A stretch of DNA of 64,000 bases, from contig CP044131.1 in assembly GCA_008727115.1 (NCBI GenBank), positions 1,364,001 through 1,428,000 of the forward strand. The letters run 5' to 3'. The position numbers and the translations under genes were made by a program. This DNA comes from Comamonas testosteroni. GTDB lineage: Bacteria > Pseudomonadota > Gammaproteobacteria > Burkholderiales > Burkholderiaceae_C. The notes beneath the pieces are model-generated. The model had not been told where the DNA came from, ran no database searches, and was given only the letters and a program-made list of their open reading frames with translations. This document shows positions 1 through 8,603 of the stretch, piece after piece; position 1 is the first letter of the stretch; each line of letters opens with the position of its first letter.

Positions 1-591
1 GGGCCAGTGGCCAGGTCGCAATGGCCCTCACCCGTATTCGAGGGCAGTCTGCAAGCTCCTCTGTGGAGGCGCGAGAGGATGGCGAGCTGGCAACGCATGC
101 CAGCCAAAACTCAAGAAGCATCGAGCTGGAGTCTGCCTCAGGGCGTGAAGCTCTTGCTGATTGCGCAGGAGCCAGGAAAGACTGCGGTCAGCCTGAACCT
201 GGCAGCGCAGGTATCCGCTGGAGGCCTGCAGACTCTGGGGAGCATGCCTGTGGGGACACGGTTTGAGCTGCAGCTGATCAATGCTGCTACGCAAGCTTTG
301 TACGTGCGCATTTTTCACGTTGACAGCCAGGGACGCTGGCATGCGCTGTACCCTGAGCGAGCTGCCGATGCAGCCATGCTGCCGCAGGGGCTGCCGGGGC
401 GCCCCGCCCGCTGGAAAAAGAGCTTTTTCATCAATCAGGCAGAGAGCCAGCCAGAATCGTTGGTCTGGGTGGTTGCTGAAGCAGACCCTAGAAGCTGGAT
501 CAGCGATGCCTCTGCGGTATTGCCCTCACGCTTCTGGCGAGCAGAGCTGAGCTGGCGCTCCATCAAGGAGCGCCTTGCACACAGGCCTTGA
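1..591 (+). CDS. DUF4384-like protein, C-terminal part (cut by left edge)
   Basis: The reading frame is open from the first base, so this is probably the 3' end of a longer gene; a GTG at position 7 is the first possible start inside the window. The visible part has a beta-rich block with LGSMPVGTRFELQLINA followed by YVRIFHVDSQGRWHALYP, which resembles the DUF4384 fold that often follows caspase-like or kinase domains. A basic, Trp-rich tail follows (EADPRSWISDA, SRFWRAELSW). It converges on the CHAT gene, with only 46 nt between the two stop codons, and no terminator is visible there. The family call rests on pattern only. The missing N-terminus would decide what the protein does. Confidence 0.5.
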   Translation, partial: GPVARSQWPSPVFEGSLQAPLWRRERMASWQRMPAKTQEASSWSLPQGVKLLLIAQEPGKTAVSLNLAAQVSAGGLQTLGSMPVGTRFELQLINAATQALYVRIFHVDSQGRWHALYPERAADAAMLPQGLPGRPARWKKSFFINQAESQPESLVWVVAEADPRSWISDASAVLPSRFWRAELSWRSIKERLAHRP

Positions 592-637
592 AGTGTTGTC
601 TGGTTGGGTTTCCTGGCACGGCTATCGGGTGCTGTGG

Positions 638-3349
638 TTATCGGGCGCTGGTCAACAGCACAAAGCCGCTCCAGTAATACGGGTGTGCCAGAGTGTCCGC
701 AGTCTCTGTGGCGGGCAGGCTGCTGAGCCCGCGTGCGCTGGATGGCACAACAGGTGAGGCGGAAGCAAGCAAGCCAAGTTGCGCCGTGCGCAGTGCCTGT
801 GCATGAGACTGGCCCTGTGCCATGGCGCTGTAGAAGGCCTGCATCAGTGCCTGTGTTCCTTCGTCGGCGACAGCCCACAGACTGGCCATGACGTTACGAG
901 CACCTCGCGCCTGGGCAAGCCATGCGAGGCTGTCCACTGGCAGGCCTTGCTCGGAAGGGCCGGAGGGAATGGCTGTTTCGCAGGCGGACAGAGTCAGCAA
1001 GTCCAGACCTTCAAAGCGAAAGCCTGGATCGCTCAGCTCGCCCAGGGTCAGCAATTGACCATTCCCCAGATACAGGCCTGAGCCTTTGGCGTTGCCTGGC
1101 AGCAGCTTGAAGTGACTGGCCAGATGAACCACTTGGCGAGACTGCAGTGCAGTGCGCAGACTGTCTGCGGTGAATGCTGCATCCTGATAGGCATCGTGGC
1201 CTATCCCTTGGCTGGCAGCCAGCTGCGCCAGAGCGTCAATCTCGGCGCGGACCTTGGGCAAAGGCGGTAAATCAGGAGAGGAATGAACTGCCCCTTGCAG
1301 ACTCCAGCCTTGGCGCTGGGCCGCGTGCTTCTGTGAACTGGCAGCAACTGGTTCAGAGTGAGAGCTGCGCTGTACGCCGGTGTCCTGGGGCAGTGCATAA
1401 GACTCTCCCAGCCAGTGCATGCCGTCATGCAAGGCCGCCATGGGGAGGTAGCGCATGGCCCCTTCGAGATGCACGCGAACCTCGGGTGCCTGTCCGGCGA
1501 GTGCCTTGGGCTCGGCTGAGGGAAGCCATTTTTCAAGAGGTTTCCACAGCTGCTGATAGAGCTTTTGCGCCTGTGCCTGCGGAGTGCTGCCCGGCTGCTG
1601 GAGCTGCTGGCGCAGTAGTGCGATGTCCTGGGTCAACTGCTTTTGTGCCACCGGCAGGCGCAGCCTTTGTTCAGGGTGGCCGCCACGACGTATGACTACG
1701 TAAAGGTGTTCCGGGGCGGGCAGGTAGCGCACTTCGGTTTGCCCGGCTTCAAGCTGGCCGGGTACGGCGGGCAAGGGCTGGTTCAGCGTCCGCGCAGGAA
1801 GTTCGGTCAGCAAGATTTGCGCAGCCTGTGCAATGGCCTGCTCAAGAGCCTGACCGCCATGCTCTCGCTGATGCCAGGCGCTTTGCAGCGTGCTTTGCAG
1901 CGGTTGTGTCAGTGCGTCCAGTTGATGCTCGGCAGGCGTCATCTCCAGCTTTGGCTGGGTGGATGAGTAACTGCGAACCAGGCGGTGGTAGCTTTGCTCG
2001 CGGGCCAGCGTCAGTGTTTGCTCGGCTTCGCTAAAGCGCTGCAGCTCCAGCAGCCATTGCGACAGGTCCTCATAGAGGCTGTGACTCTGACCGAGCAAGG
2101 TTTCGTACTGCTGAGGCTCAAGCTTCTTGGCGTTGCGCAGCAGTTGTTGCTGTGCATTGACGGCCTGCTTGGCGTAGTAGATGGCTTCGGGCAGCCGCTG
2201 CTGATCGGACATGATCTCGGCAACGACCTTGGCTCCTGCCCATTGCCAGTGCAGGGTCTGGCGAGCCAGGCCTATAGCCCAGGCCTTGGTGGCTGCGTGA
2301 GCGGCCTCTTCATAGCGCCTCTGAAAGCCTAAATTCTCAGCCTGCTGCAAAAAAAGATAGGCCTGCCCATCGCTGCCTGTACCGCGTTGCCGGACTTCTT
2401 GCTGGTGCAGAACCTGAAAACGTTGGTCATCGGTGTCTGGGCTGATGATGCAGTGCGCGATGGCGCGGGCAATGCCTTCTTGCGCCGAGAACTCGGGGCG
2501 CTTGCTCATGCTGTGTGCATGCTCGCACCATTGCCGGTGCTCTGCAGCAAGTTCAAGGCGCCTGCTCAGACTGATCAGGTGGTACACATTCCACGCCGCA
2601 AGAGTCGGGTACTTGTCCAGCGCAGGCATGAGCTCCTTGGAGAGTTTCAGTGCCAGAGGCAGGTCACCCATGGAGCCGGCCAGATTGGCCTGCTGGAACC
2701 GAAAGCTGCGGCAGATGTCTTCAGTGCAGAGCTCCACAGGTTGAGGTAATTGATCTTGAAGCTCTTTGGATAGCTGCAGGGCCATGGGGTAGCGGCCCGC
2801 CGAGACGGCATCGTACATGCGCAGATACAGCAGCCACTGTGTTTGCAAATGTCGGGGGCCCAAGGCTTGAAGAGCAACCTCATAGCTGTGATCGCGATTC
2901 GCATCGCGCTCTTTCATCTGGCCTTGAAGCCCATGCAGGTCGGCCTGTAGCTGCAAGGCCATGGCATAGGTGCTGCCATTTTCCTCAGAGCGGGCGGTCT
3001 CCCATAAATGCTTCAAATGCGTGAGCGTATGGCCGAGGACTGCAAAGCCTTGGAGCGGCTTTTCACTTCGGGCTAGTAAATAGGCCTTGGAGACGCCAAA
3101 GGCAGGCATGGAGGAGGTGTCGCTCTCTTGCTCAAGCTGCTGCACCAAATCTCTCAATGCCGCCATCTCTCCTTTGCGCATCAACTCGGCCAAACGTGCT
3201 TTCTGATCAGCAGTAATGGGCGGGCGAGATGAAAGAGGGGCTGCAAGGTGCTTCTGCCCGGATGCGGCGGACACCCCGCTGGCGCTCAGCAGCACTGTTG
3301 CTGCTGCTGCGCACGCTGAAAGGCGTTTGAGGCGAGCTGTCCACCGCAT
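638..3349 (-). CDS. Exported TPR-CHAT domain protein (caspase-like protease fold)
   Basis: The 903-aa protein starts with a Sec-type signal peptide (residues 1-29, a hydrophobic core ending near SGVSAASG). A long helical region with TPR-like repeats follows (about 60-480). The C-terminal third is a CHAT domain: HLASHF near residues 742-747 supplies the likely catalytic His (H746), LSACET near 787-792 the likely nucleophile C790, and the closing HPYYWSGFVLL motif is present near 889-899. Both catalytic residues are retained, so protease activity is plausible. CHAT proteins are cysteine peptidases related to caspases and separase. The start codon lies 3 nt after the stop of the upstream TonB-dependent receptor, which implies one transcript. 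A periplasmic or surface location is inferred from the signal peptide. The substrate is unknown. Confidence 0.85.
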   Translation of the reverse strand: MRWTARLKRLSACAAAATVLLSASGVSAASGQKHLAAPLSSRPPITADQKARLAELMRKGEMAALRDLVQQLEQESDTSSMPAFGVSKAYLLARSEKPLQGFAVLGHTLTHLKHLWETARSEENGSTYAMALQLQADLHGLQGQMKERDANRDHSYEVALQALGPRHLQTQWLLYLRMYDAVSAGRYPMALQLSKELQDQLPQPVELCTEDICRSFRFQQANLAGSMGDLPLALKLSKELMPALDKYPTLAAWNVYHLISLSRRLELAAEHRQWCEHAHSMSKRPEFSAQEGIARAIAHCIISPDTDDQRFQVLHQQEVRQRGTGSDGQAYLFLQQAENLGFQRRYEEAAHAATKAWAIGLARQTLHWQWAGAKVVAEIMSDQQRLPEAIYYAKQAVNAQQQLLRNAKKLEPQQYETLLGQSHSLYEDLSQWLLELQRFSEAEQTLTLAREQSYHRLVRSYSSTQPKLEMTPAEHQLDALTQPLQSTLQSAWHQREHGGQALEQAIAQAAQILLTELPARTLNQPLPAVPGQLEAGQTEVRYLPAPEHLYVVIRRGGHPEQRLRLPVAQKQLTQDIALLRQQLQQPGSTPQAQAQKLYQQLWKPLEKWLPSAEPKALAGQAPEVRVHLEGAMRYLPMAALHDGMHWLGESYALPQDTGVQRSSHSEPVAASSQKHAAQRQGWSLQGAVHSSPDLPPLPKVRAEIDALAQLAASQGIGHDAYQDAAFTADSLRTALQSRQVVHLASHFKLLPGNAKGSGLYLGNGQLLTLGELSDPGFRFEGLDLLTLSACETAIPSGPSEQGLPVDSLAWLAQARGARNVMASLWAVADEGTQALMQAFYSAMAQGQSHAQALRTAQLGLLASASPVVPSSARGLSSLPATETADTLAHPYYWSGFVLLTSAR

Positions 3350-3352
3350 GAT

Positions 3353-5537
3353 TTAGAAGTCTTTTTCAAGCATGAGGGCGGTTGACCAAAAGCGCTTTCT
3401 GCGCACCTGCATCGTATGGTCGGCGACATCGGATGCGGTGATGGTGGGGTGGAACGTTGTACGCCAGTCGTTGCCCAGACCCGAGAGTTGCGCTCGTATG
3501 CGGGTGCTGTTGTCGAGCTTCCACAGACTGTTCAGGTGCAGGGTGGCCAGTGGTTTGACCTTGCCCCACATCTCGGGATTGGCACGCGACTTGTAGCCGG
3601 CCTCCAGGCGCAGCGTGGCCCCGAAGCGGTCGGGCATCATTCCGTGTCCTTGGGTAGTGGCATCAAAGCCAAGATCCAGCACGGCGGGGCTTTGTCCCAT
3701 CAGGCGTGAAGGCGAGGACTGTCCTGCAATGCGCGACTGGGTCAGTGTCAGGTCGGCACGCAGACTCAGAGGCAGGCCCGTGGACTTGGGCAGGTCATAG
3801 CGCACGCCGGTTTCCAGGCCCCAGATACGGGTCTTGCCACGGTTGACGGTGGTCAGCATCCAGCGCTCCATCAGCTCACCATTCCAGTCTTCGACGGTAT
3901 ATGGGGTCAGCTCCTTGCTCAGACCGTTGGAGATGCTGCGTGCGAACAGATTGGCCTTGAACTGGCCGGCATTGCGCTCGCCCTGCATCAGGGTCTGGCT
4001 AAAACCCAGCTCCAGGCCGGTGGCGGTTTCATTGCGCAGGTTGGGGTTGCCACCCAGGTCTGGCTGCGTGAAGTTGCCTTCGCGTTCGCGCATATGGGCC
4101 ACAAGATCGGCAAACTTTGGGGCGCGATAGGTCTTGGCCAGCTGCACATGCCAGCGCTGCAATGCATTGGGGCTATAGCCGATATTGAGCGAGGGCAGCC
4201 ACAGATTCTGGCGGCGACGGCCCAGCTCGGCTTCTGCCGGAGGTGTGAAGGCGATGCGCTCATGCCGCAGGCCGGACTCCACACGCCACAGCGTATTGGG
4301 CGACCAGTTCAGCTGGGTGTAGGCAGCGCTGGTACTGCGCTTGAGCTTTTCATCAAAGCTTTCCTGGTCTTCGATGTAGGTGGTGTGATTGCGCTCGGTA
4401 CGCCACTGACCACCCAAGGTCAGGCGGGCTGTACTGCTCAGAGGCTGCTCCCACTTGAGGCTCGTGTGGTAGTCGCGCTGGCGATAGCGACTGTCTTCGC
4501 CCTCACCCCCCATATAGCTGCCTTCCAGCGCTTGATAGCGATAGCTCTCCTTGCCGCCGCGCTGTTGGCTGCCCAGCTCTGCCTGCAGCTGGCCGCCGCC
4601 GTGCAGCTGGCGATCCCAGCGTAGAGTGGGCATCAGCGCCCAGCTTGGAGACGCAGTGGATTGCGCTTTCGAGCGAGACCGATACTCGTACAGATAGTCG
4701 TAGTTGGGAACCTCGTAGAGGTAGAGAAACTCGCTGTGGGTGCGGCGCTTTTCGGGCGAGAGCTCGGCTGTCCACGACAGGCCGATGCGGTCCTGGCTGC
4801 TAGGTCGCACCGCCACCTCACCAGCGAGCATTGCGTTACTGGAACGCACCAGACCCTGCTGGCCGTTGTAGCTATTGATGAAGGCCTCTGCGCCCACCAG
4901 GCCCTGGTGGTCATGCGTCATCACCTGACTCTTTTTCTCAGAGTGCGCAATCGAAGCATTGAGCTGCCACTCCAGCTGTGGCGAACGGCCACCGGCGGCC
5001 AGTGAGGCGCGATGTTGAAAGGCCCCGCCAGGGGAGAATTCTGCGCGCACGCTGGCTTTGCGCTCCACTGTGCCGCCAGCCTGGCGGGTAATGATGCGGA
5101 TGGTGCCTGCAATGCCGGCGCCACTGTCGGCGGCAGATGCGCCGCGAAGTATCTCGATGCGCTCGATCGATCATGTCCATGCTGATGCCTTCGAGCATCA
5201 CATCGCCGTCCAACGCATTGACCTGCTGCCCATTGAGCAGCACCTGTGTCAGACCTGCACCCATGCCGCGCAGTGACAGATAGCCATCGGCATCCACGCT
5301 CACGCCGGGCTGGCGAGCCAGGTACTCAAGCAGCGTTGCGTCACCTTCGCTGGTCAAGGCACTGTGCTCCAGGACACTGGTCTGGGCATCGAGTACAGAC
5401 TCAGACTGCGCAAACACATTGACCTGCGGAAGCTCAACGGCTTGAGAGTAGGTGCTTATTAATAAAGTAACGGCCGTACCTAGTTTGATGTTCTTTTTCG
5501 AAAGGGCAAAAAAAGTATTGGAATACACGATGCACAA
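3353..5537 (-). pseudogene. TonB-dependent outer-membrane receptor, frameshifted
   Basis: Two overlapping frames together encode one receptor. The N-terminal frame (5537 downwards) gives a signal-like segment, a TonB-box-like stretch (VELPQVNVFAQ) and a plug domain (LRGMGAGLTQVLLNGQQV), and then goes out of frame after GISMDMIDR. The second frame resumes with IERIEILRGASAADSGAG and continues through a full barrel ending in a C-terminal Phe (MLEKDF), typical of outer-membrane proteins. The break lies at a tandem duplication of 4 bases (CGATCGAT, 5163-5172). Removing one copy restores a 726-aa reading frame. The gene precedes the CHAT gene in one operon. The ligand cannot be told. The frameshift may be genuine, variable or a sequencing error. 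Confidence 0.8.
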
Positions 5538-5548
5538 GACGGATTAAA

Positions 5549-5583
5549 AAAGTGCATCGCAAACCGTGAATGCGATGCACTTT
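5549..5583 (-). terminator. Perfect 13-bp hairpin in receptor leader, terminator/attenuator-like
   Basis: Arms AAAGTGCATCGCA (5549-5561) and TGCGATGCACTTT (5571-5583) are perfect inverted repeats around a 9-nt loop. Read on the minus strand, the hairpin is followed by a run of T residues and ends about 12 nt before the receptor start codon at 5537. A third copy of the arm core (CGATGCA, 5528-5534) covers the start codon region itself, so an alternative pairing is possible. This could be a terminator for upstream transcription or a leader attenuator. Confidence 0.55.
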
Positions 5584-6090
5584 GAAAGGGTTAGAGCAAG
5601 GGGGAGAAGAGTGCAGGGCGGAGTCTTTTCAATCAAAAGACTCTGGGAAGGTTTCTTATTGTCTTTTTAGTTGTAACTATGAGTAATAAATCAATTTTAA
5701 GATTAATTGATTGCTCTGAAATTAATCAATGAGAAAAATATTTTTCGGGTATTGAGGTTTGATTTTGATGGTGAGTACACGCATTCTTTTTTCAATGCAA
5801 TGGCATGGGAATTGATTGCGTTGTAATTTTTATTTTTCAAAAGAATGATTCTTGATTTTGCCTCCATGGAAAGTAAGTACTTTCTATTGGATTCTTATGA
5901 CTGAAGTAATGGGCCAGAGATTGCAGAGATTCAAGTCTGGATCTCAAGAAGACAGGCCTATGAGCGGTGTGCCCAGTAGCAAGGCGGTAAAGAAAAATCA
6001 GAAAAATCGAGTCCGATGTGCAGCGGGCTCGAAAAACGAATGATGTTTGGTGTGCGCAGGCTCTGGACCTTGATCCGATGCAGAAATGAA
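5584..6090. other. Low-GC intergenic stretch with inverted repeats, no gene seen
   Basis: This stretch is much more AT-rich than its surroundings and has no convincing coding frame. It contains an inverted repeat GAGTCTTTT/AAAAGACTC at 5621-5643, and AATCAATT/AATTGATT at 5689-5712 with a further ATTAATCAAT at 5721-5730. These could be operator sites or RNA structures in the leader of the receptor-CHAT operon. I cannot assign a promoter with confidence. Confidence 0.5.
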
Positions 6091-6118
6091 AAAAGGCGAG
6101 ACCGAGGGCTCGCCTTTT
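6091..6118 (-). terminator. Rho-independent terminator of the ParB-like gene
   Basis: The arms AAAAGGCGAG (6091-6100) and CTCGCCTTTT (6109-6118) pair perfectly over 10 bp with an 8-nt loop. On the minus strand the stem runs into a T tract. It lies about 50 nt after the stop codon of the ParB-like gene. Confidence 0.85.
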
Positions 6119-6170
6119 GATCATGCACAGCGCCAGTGCGGGGAAGGCGCTGTGTGGGAGGTGATGCCTC

Positions 6171-7031
6171 TCAGCCTTGCTCGGCCAGCAACTCCTGCAG
6201 GGTCTTGACCTGCATGCGCAGGCGCTCGTTTTCAGCTTCCAACTCGGTCACGCGCGCTTGCAGCTCTTCGGCGCTGGCGCTGGGCGCTGCCTCGGCAGAT
6301 TCTTCAGTCACCGGCTTTTCGGCTTTGGGCTTTTTCTTGGCATCGCGCACGCGCTTGGCGGCTTGCTTGAGCGCATCTGCGCCCTCGGCGGCCACGGCCT
6401 GCTGCTCTTCTTCGGGCAGGGTGGCGACCACGGCAGCGGCGTTCAGCGACAGCTCGCCGGCCTTGACGGCAGCGACAACCTCAGGCGCGGCTTTTTCCTG
6501 AATCGTCTCGATCATCTTGACCTGACCGGCCGATAGGCGGGCGGCGCGGGCCAGGGCTTCGCGTGTGTCCAGCGCGTCGTCGGGCACCTTGGCCACATTG
6601 GCCAGGGCCTGGGCGACGACGGGGTCGGTGTCTCCTTCCCAGGGCGCTTCTTCGGTCGCGGGCTGTGCGGCCTTGGCGGCGTTCACGGCAGCTGCGGCTG
6701 CTGCACGGCGCTCGGCAATGATTTCACGCTTGCGCAGGGCCAGCACGCCGCGCTGGAAGTCGGACACCGATCGGCGGCCCAGGTGCTGGTCGATCATCCA
6801 CAGGTGCACGTCGTCCATGTTCTTGAACTGCGTGGCCTGCACGGTATTGAAGGGCAGGCCATGCTTTTGGCAGATGCCGTAGCGGTTGTGGCCGTCGATG
6901 AGCAGGTCGCCCCAGACGACCAGAGAGTCGCGGCAGCCTTCGGCGAGGATGCTGCGCTCCAGCGCCTCATGCTCGTCGGGAGTCAGGGGGTCGATATAGG
7001 CCTTGAGGCCTTCGTCAATCTTCAGTTCCAT
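6171..7031 (-). CDS. ParB/Srx-fold protein, orphan plasmid-partition-like
   Basis: 286 aa. The N-terminal part (about 10-100) shows the ParB-type nuclease/CTPase fold signature, with LLIDGHNRYGIC near residues 43-54 and a preceding LTPDEHEALERSILAEG helix. The middle is Ala-rich and may hold a helix-turn-helix-like DNA-binding segment (ALARAARLSAGQVKMIETI). The C-terminus is a predicted coiled coil (EELQARVTELEAENERLR) that could dimerise. No parA neighbour is present, so this is an orphan and not a chromosome segregation pair. Related proteins are often called plasmid replication/partition-related. The target DNA is unknown. The gene has its own terminator and lies next to a low-GC stretch, which may hint at acquisition. 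Confidence 0.7.
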   Translation of the reverse strand: MELKIDEGLKAYIDPLTPDEHEALERSILAEGCRDSLVVWGDLLIDGHNRYGICQKHGLPFNTVQATQFKNMDDVHLWMIDQHLGRRSVSDFQRGVLALRKREIIAERRAAAAAAVNAAKAAQPATEEAPWEGDTDPVVAQALANVAKVPDDALDTREALARAARLSAGQVKMIETIQEKAAPEVVAAVKAGELSLNAAAVVATLPEEEQQAVAAEGADALKQAAKRVRDAKKKPKAEKPVTEESAEAAPSASAEELQARVTELEAENERLRMQVKTLQELLAEQG

Positions 7032-7049
7032 GGTGTGTTCTTCAAATTG

Positions 7050-7132
7050 AGGAGCTGCTTGCGCTTGCTTTTGTTGGATTTCAATATGAATTCAGTGTGA
7101 ATTTCATAAAGCACGAGCGAAAGCAGCTATAT
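7050..7132. repeat. Dispersed AGCTGCT/AGCAGCT repeat, long imperfect hairpin
   Basis: AGCTGCTTGCGCTTGCTTT near 7051-7072 pairs imperfectly with AAAGCACGAGCGAAAGCAGCT near 7109-7130. The element has the same AGCTGCT/GCGCTTG core as copies at 29009, 40699, 52200 and inside scpB. It lies between trhP and the ParB-like gene, just upstream of the latter's start. Confidence 0.55.
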
Positions 7133-7142
7133 AAAAAAGAGC

Positions 7143-7165
7143 AACGCCCCAGCGTATGGGGCGTT
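7143..7165 (-). terminator. Rho-independent terminator after trhP
   Basis: AACGCCCC (7143-7150) pairs with GGGGCGTT (7158-7165). On the minus strand the stem is followed after 4 nt by a T-rich run. It lies 22 nt after the trhP stop codon. Confidence 0.8.
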
Positions 7166-7187
7166 GGAAAAGCAAAGCTGACCGAGC

Positions 7188-8555
7188 TTACAGCAGGCGC
7201 GAAATCAGCGCACCTTCGACCGGGCCTTCGAGCGGAATACGCACGCGCACGGGGTTGCCTTGGGCGACTTCCACGGGCTGGCCTTCGAGGTTGAACATCT
7301 TCTCCAGCTTGACCTGGCGATTGCCAGTGGGATGGATCACTTCGATGGTGTCGCCCACGGCAAAACGGTTCATGGTCTCGATCTCGGCCATGCCGTCGGC
7401 ATAACCGCGCACCGCGCCCACGAAGTGGCTGCGCTGCAGCACACTGTGGCCGGTTTCGTAGTTCTGGTAGTCGTTGGCGGGGCGGCGCTCCAGCAGACCG
7501 CCGGTGTAACCACGGTTGGCCAGACCTTCCAGCTCGGTGATGAGGTGGGGGTTGAAGGGGCGACCGGCCACGGCGTCGTCGATGGCGCGGCGGTAGGTCT
7601 GGGCCGTGCGGGCCACGTAGTACAGGCTCTTGGTGCGGCCTTCGATCTTGAGCGAGTCCACGCCGATCTTGGTCAGGCGCTCCACATGCTCCACGGCGCG
7701 CAGGTCCTTGGAGTTCATGATGTAGGTGCCATGCTCATCTTCCATGATGGGCATCATCTCGCCGGGGCGGCCTTTTTCCTCGAGCAGGTAGATGGCGTCG
7801 GCGGCAGGGTGGCGCTTCTGGTCGCCGCAGGTGCTGGTGAACTGGTTGTCCAGATCGTTCTTGGCGTCTTCGAAGTTGAAGCCGTTTTCCATGGTCTGGC
7901 CCAGCGCCTCGCCGGTGTTGGGGTCCACGGCCGCGTCATGCGTCTTGTAGTCCCAGCGGCAGGCATTGGTGCAGGTGCCCTGGTTGGGGTCGCGGCGGTT
8001 GAAGTAGCCCGACAGCAGGCAGCGGCCCGAGTAGGCAATGCACAGCGCGCCGTGCACGAACACTTCCAGCTCCATGTCGGGGCATTCCTGGCGGATTTTT
8101 TCGATCTCGTCCAGGCTCAGCTCGCGCGACAGGATGATGCGCTCCACGCCCATCTTCTGCCAGAACTTCACGGTGGCGTAGTTGGTGGTGTTGGCCTGTA
8201 CGGACAGGTGAATGACCTGCTCGGGCCACTTTTCCTTGACCATCATGATGAGGCCGGGGTCGGCCATGATCATGGCGTCTGGCTTCATCGCAATGATGGG
8301 CTCGATGTCGCGCAGATAGGTGCGGATCTTGTCGTTGTGCGCAATCAGGTTGCTGGTCAGAAAGAACTTCTTGCCGCGCGCATGCGCCTCGGCAATGCCC
8401 TGGCCGATCTGCTCCAGGCGGAATTCGTTGTTGCGCGCGCGCAGCGAGTAGCGTGGCTGGCCGGCGTAGACGGCGTCGGCACCAAAGTCATAGGCGGCAC
8501 GCATCTTGTCGAGCGAGCCGGCAGGCAGCAGCAGTTCGGGGGCTTTGAGGGTCAT
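7188..8555 (-). CDS. trhP: Peptidase U32-family tRNA hydroxylase TrhP (YegQ)
   Basis: This protein closely matches what I remember of E. coli YegQ/TrhP, which makes 5-hydroxyuridine at position 34 of certain tRNAs using prephenate as the source of the hydroxyl group. Diagnostic segments are ELLLPAGSLDKMRAAYDFGA at the N-terminus, SVQANTTNYATVKFWQ, the Cys-rich GRCLLSGYFNRRDPNQGTC with NACRW (probable iron-sulfur ligands), and DEHGTYIMNSKDLR. I chose the ATG at 8555 (MTLKAPELLLPAG) because it matches the family start and has a GGGG stretch upstream; an in-frame ATG at 8588 would add 11 residues. Its own terminator follows. Confidence 0.92.
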   Translation of the reverse strand: MTLKAPELLLPAGSLDKMRAAYDFGADAVYAGQPRYSLRARNNEFRLEQIGQGIAEAHARGKKFFLTSNLIAHNDKIRTYLRDIEPIIAMKPDAMIMADPGLIMMVKEKWPEQVIHLSVQANTTNYATVKFWQKMGVERIILSRELSLDEIEKIRQECPDMELEVFVHGALCIAYSGRCLLSGYFNRRDPNQGTCTNACRWDYKTHDAAVDPNTGEALGQTMENGFNFEDAKNDLDNQFTSTCGDQKRHPAADAIYLLEEKGRPGEMMPIMEDEHGTYIMNSKDLRAVEHVERLTKIGVDSLKIEGRTKSLYYVARTAQTYRRAIDDAVAGRPFNPHLITELEGLANRGYTGGLLERRPANDYQNYETGHSVLQRSHFVGAVRGYADGMAEIETMNRFAVGDTIEVIHPTGNRQVKLEKMFNLEGQPVEVAQGNPVRVRIPLEGPVEGALISRLL

Positions 8556-8603
8556 GATCCCCGTATTGTCCTGCAACATGCTTTTCACTGCGAGTTGCTA
8601 AGG

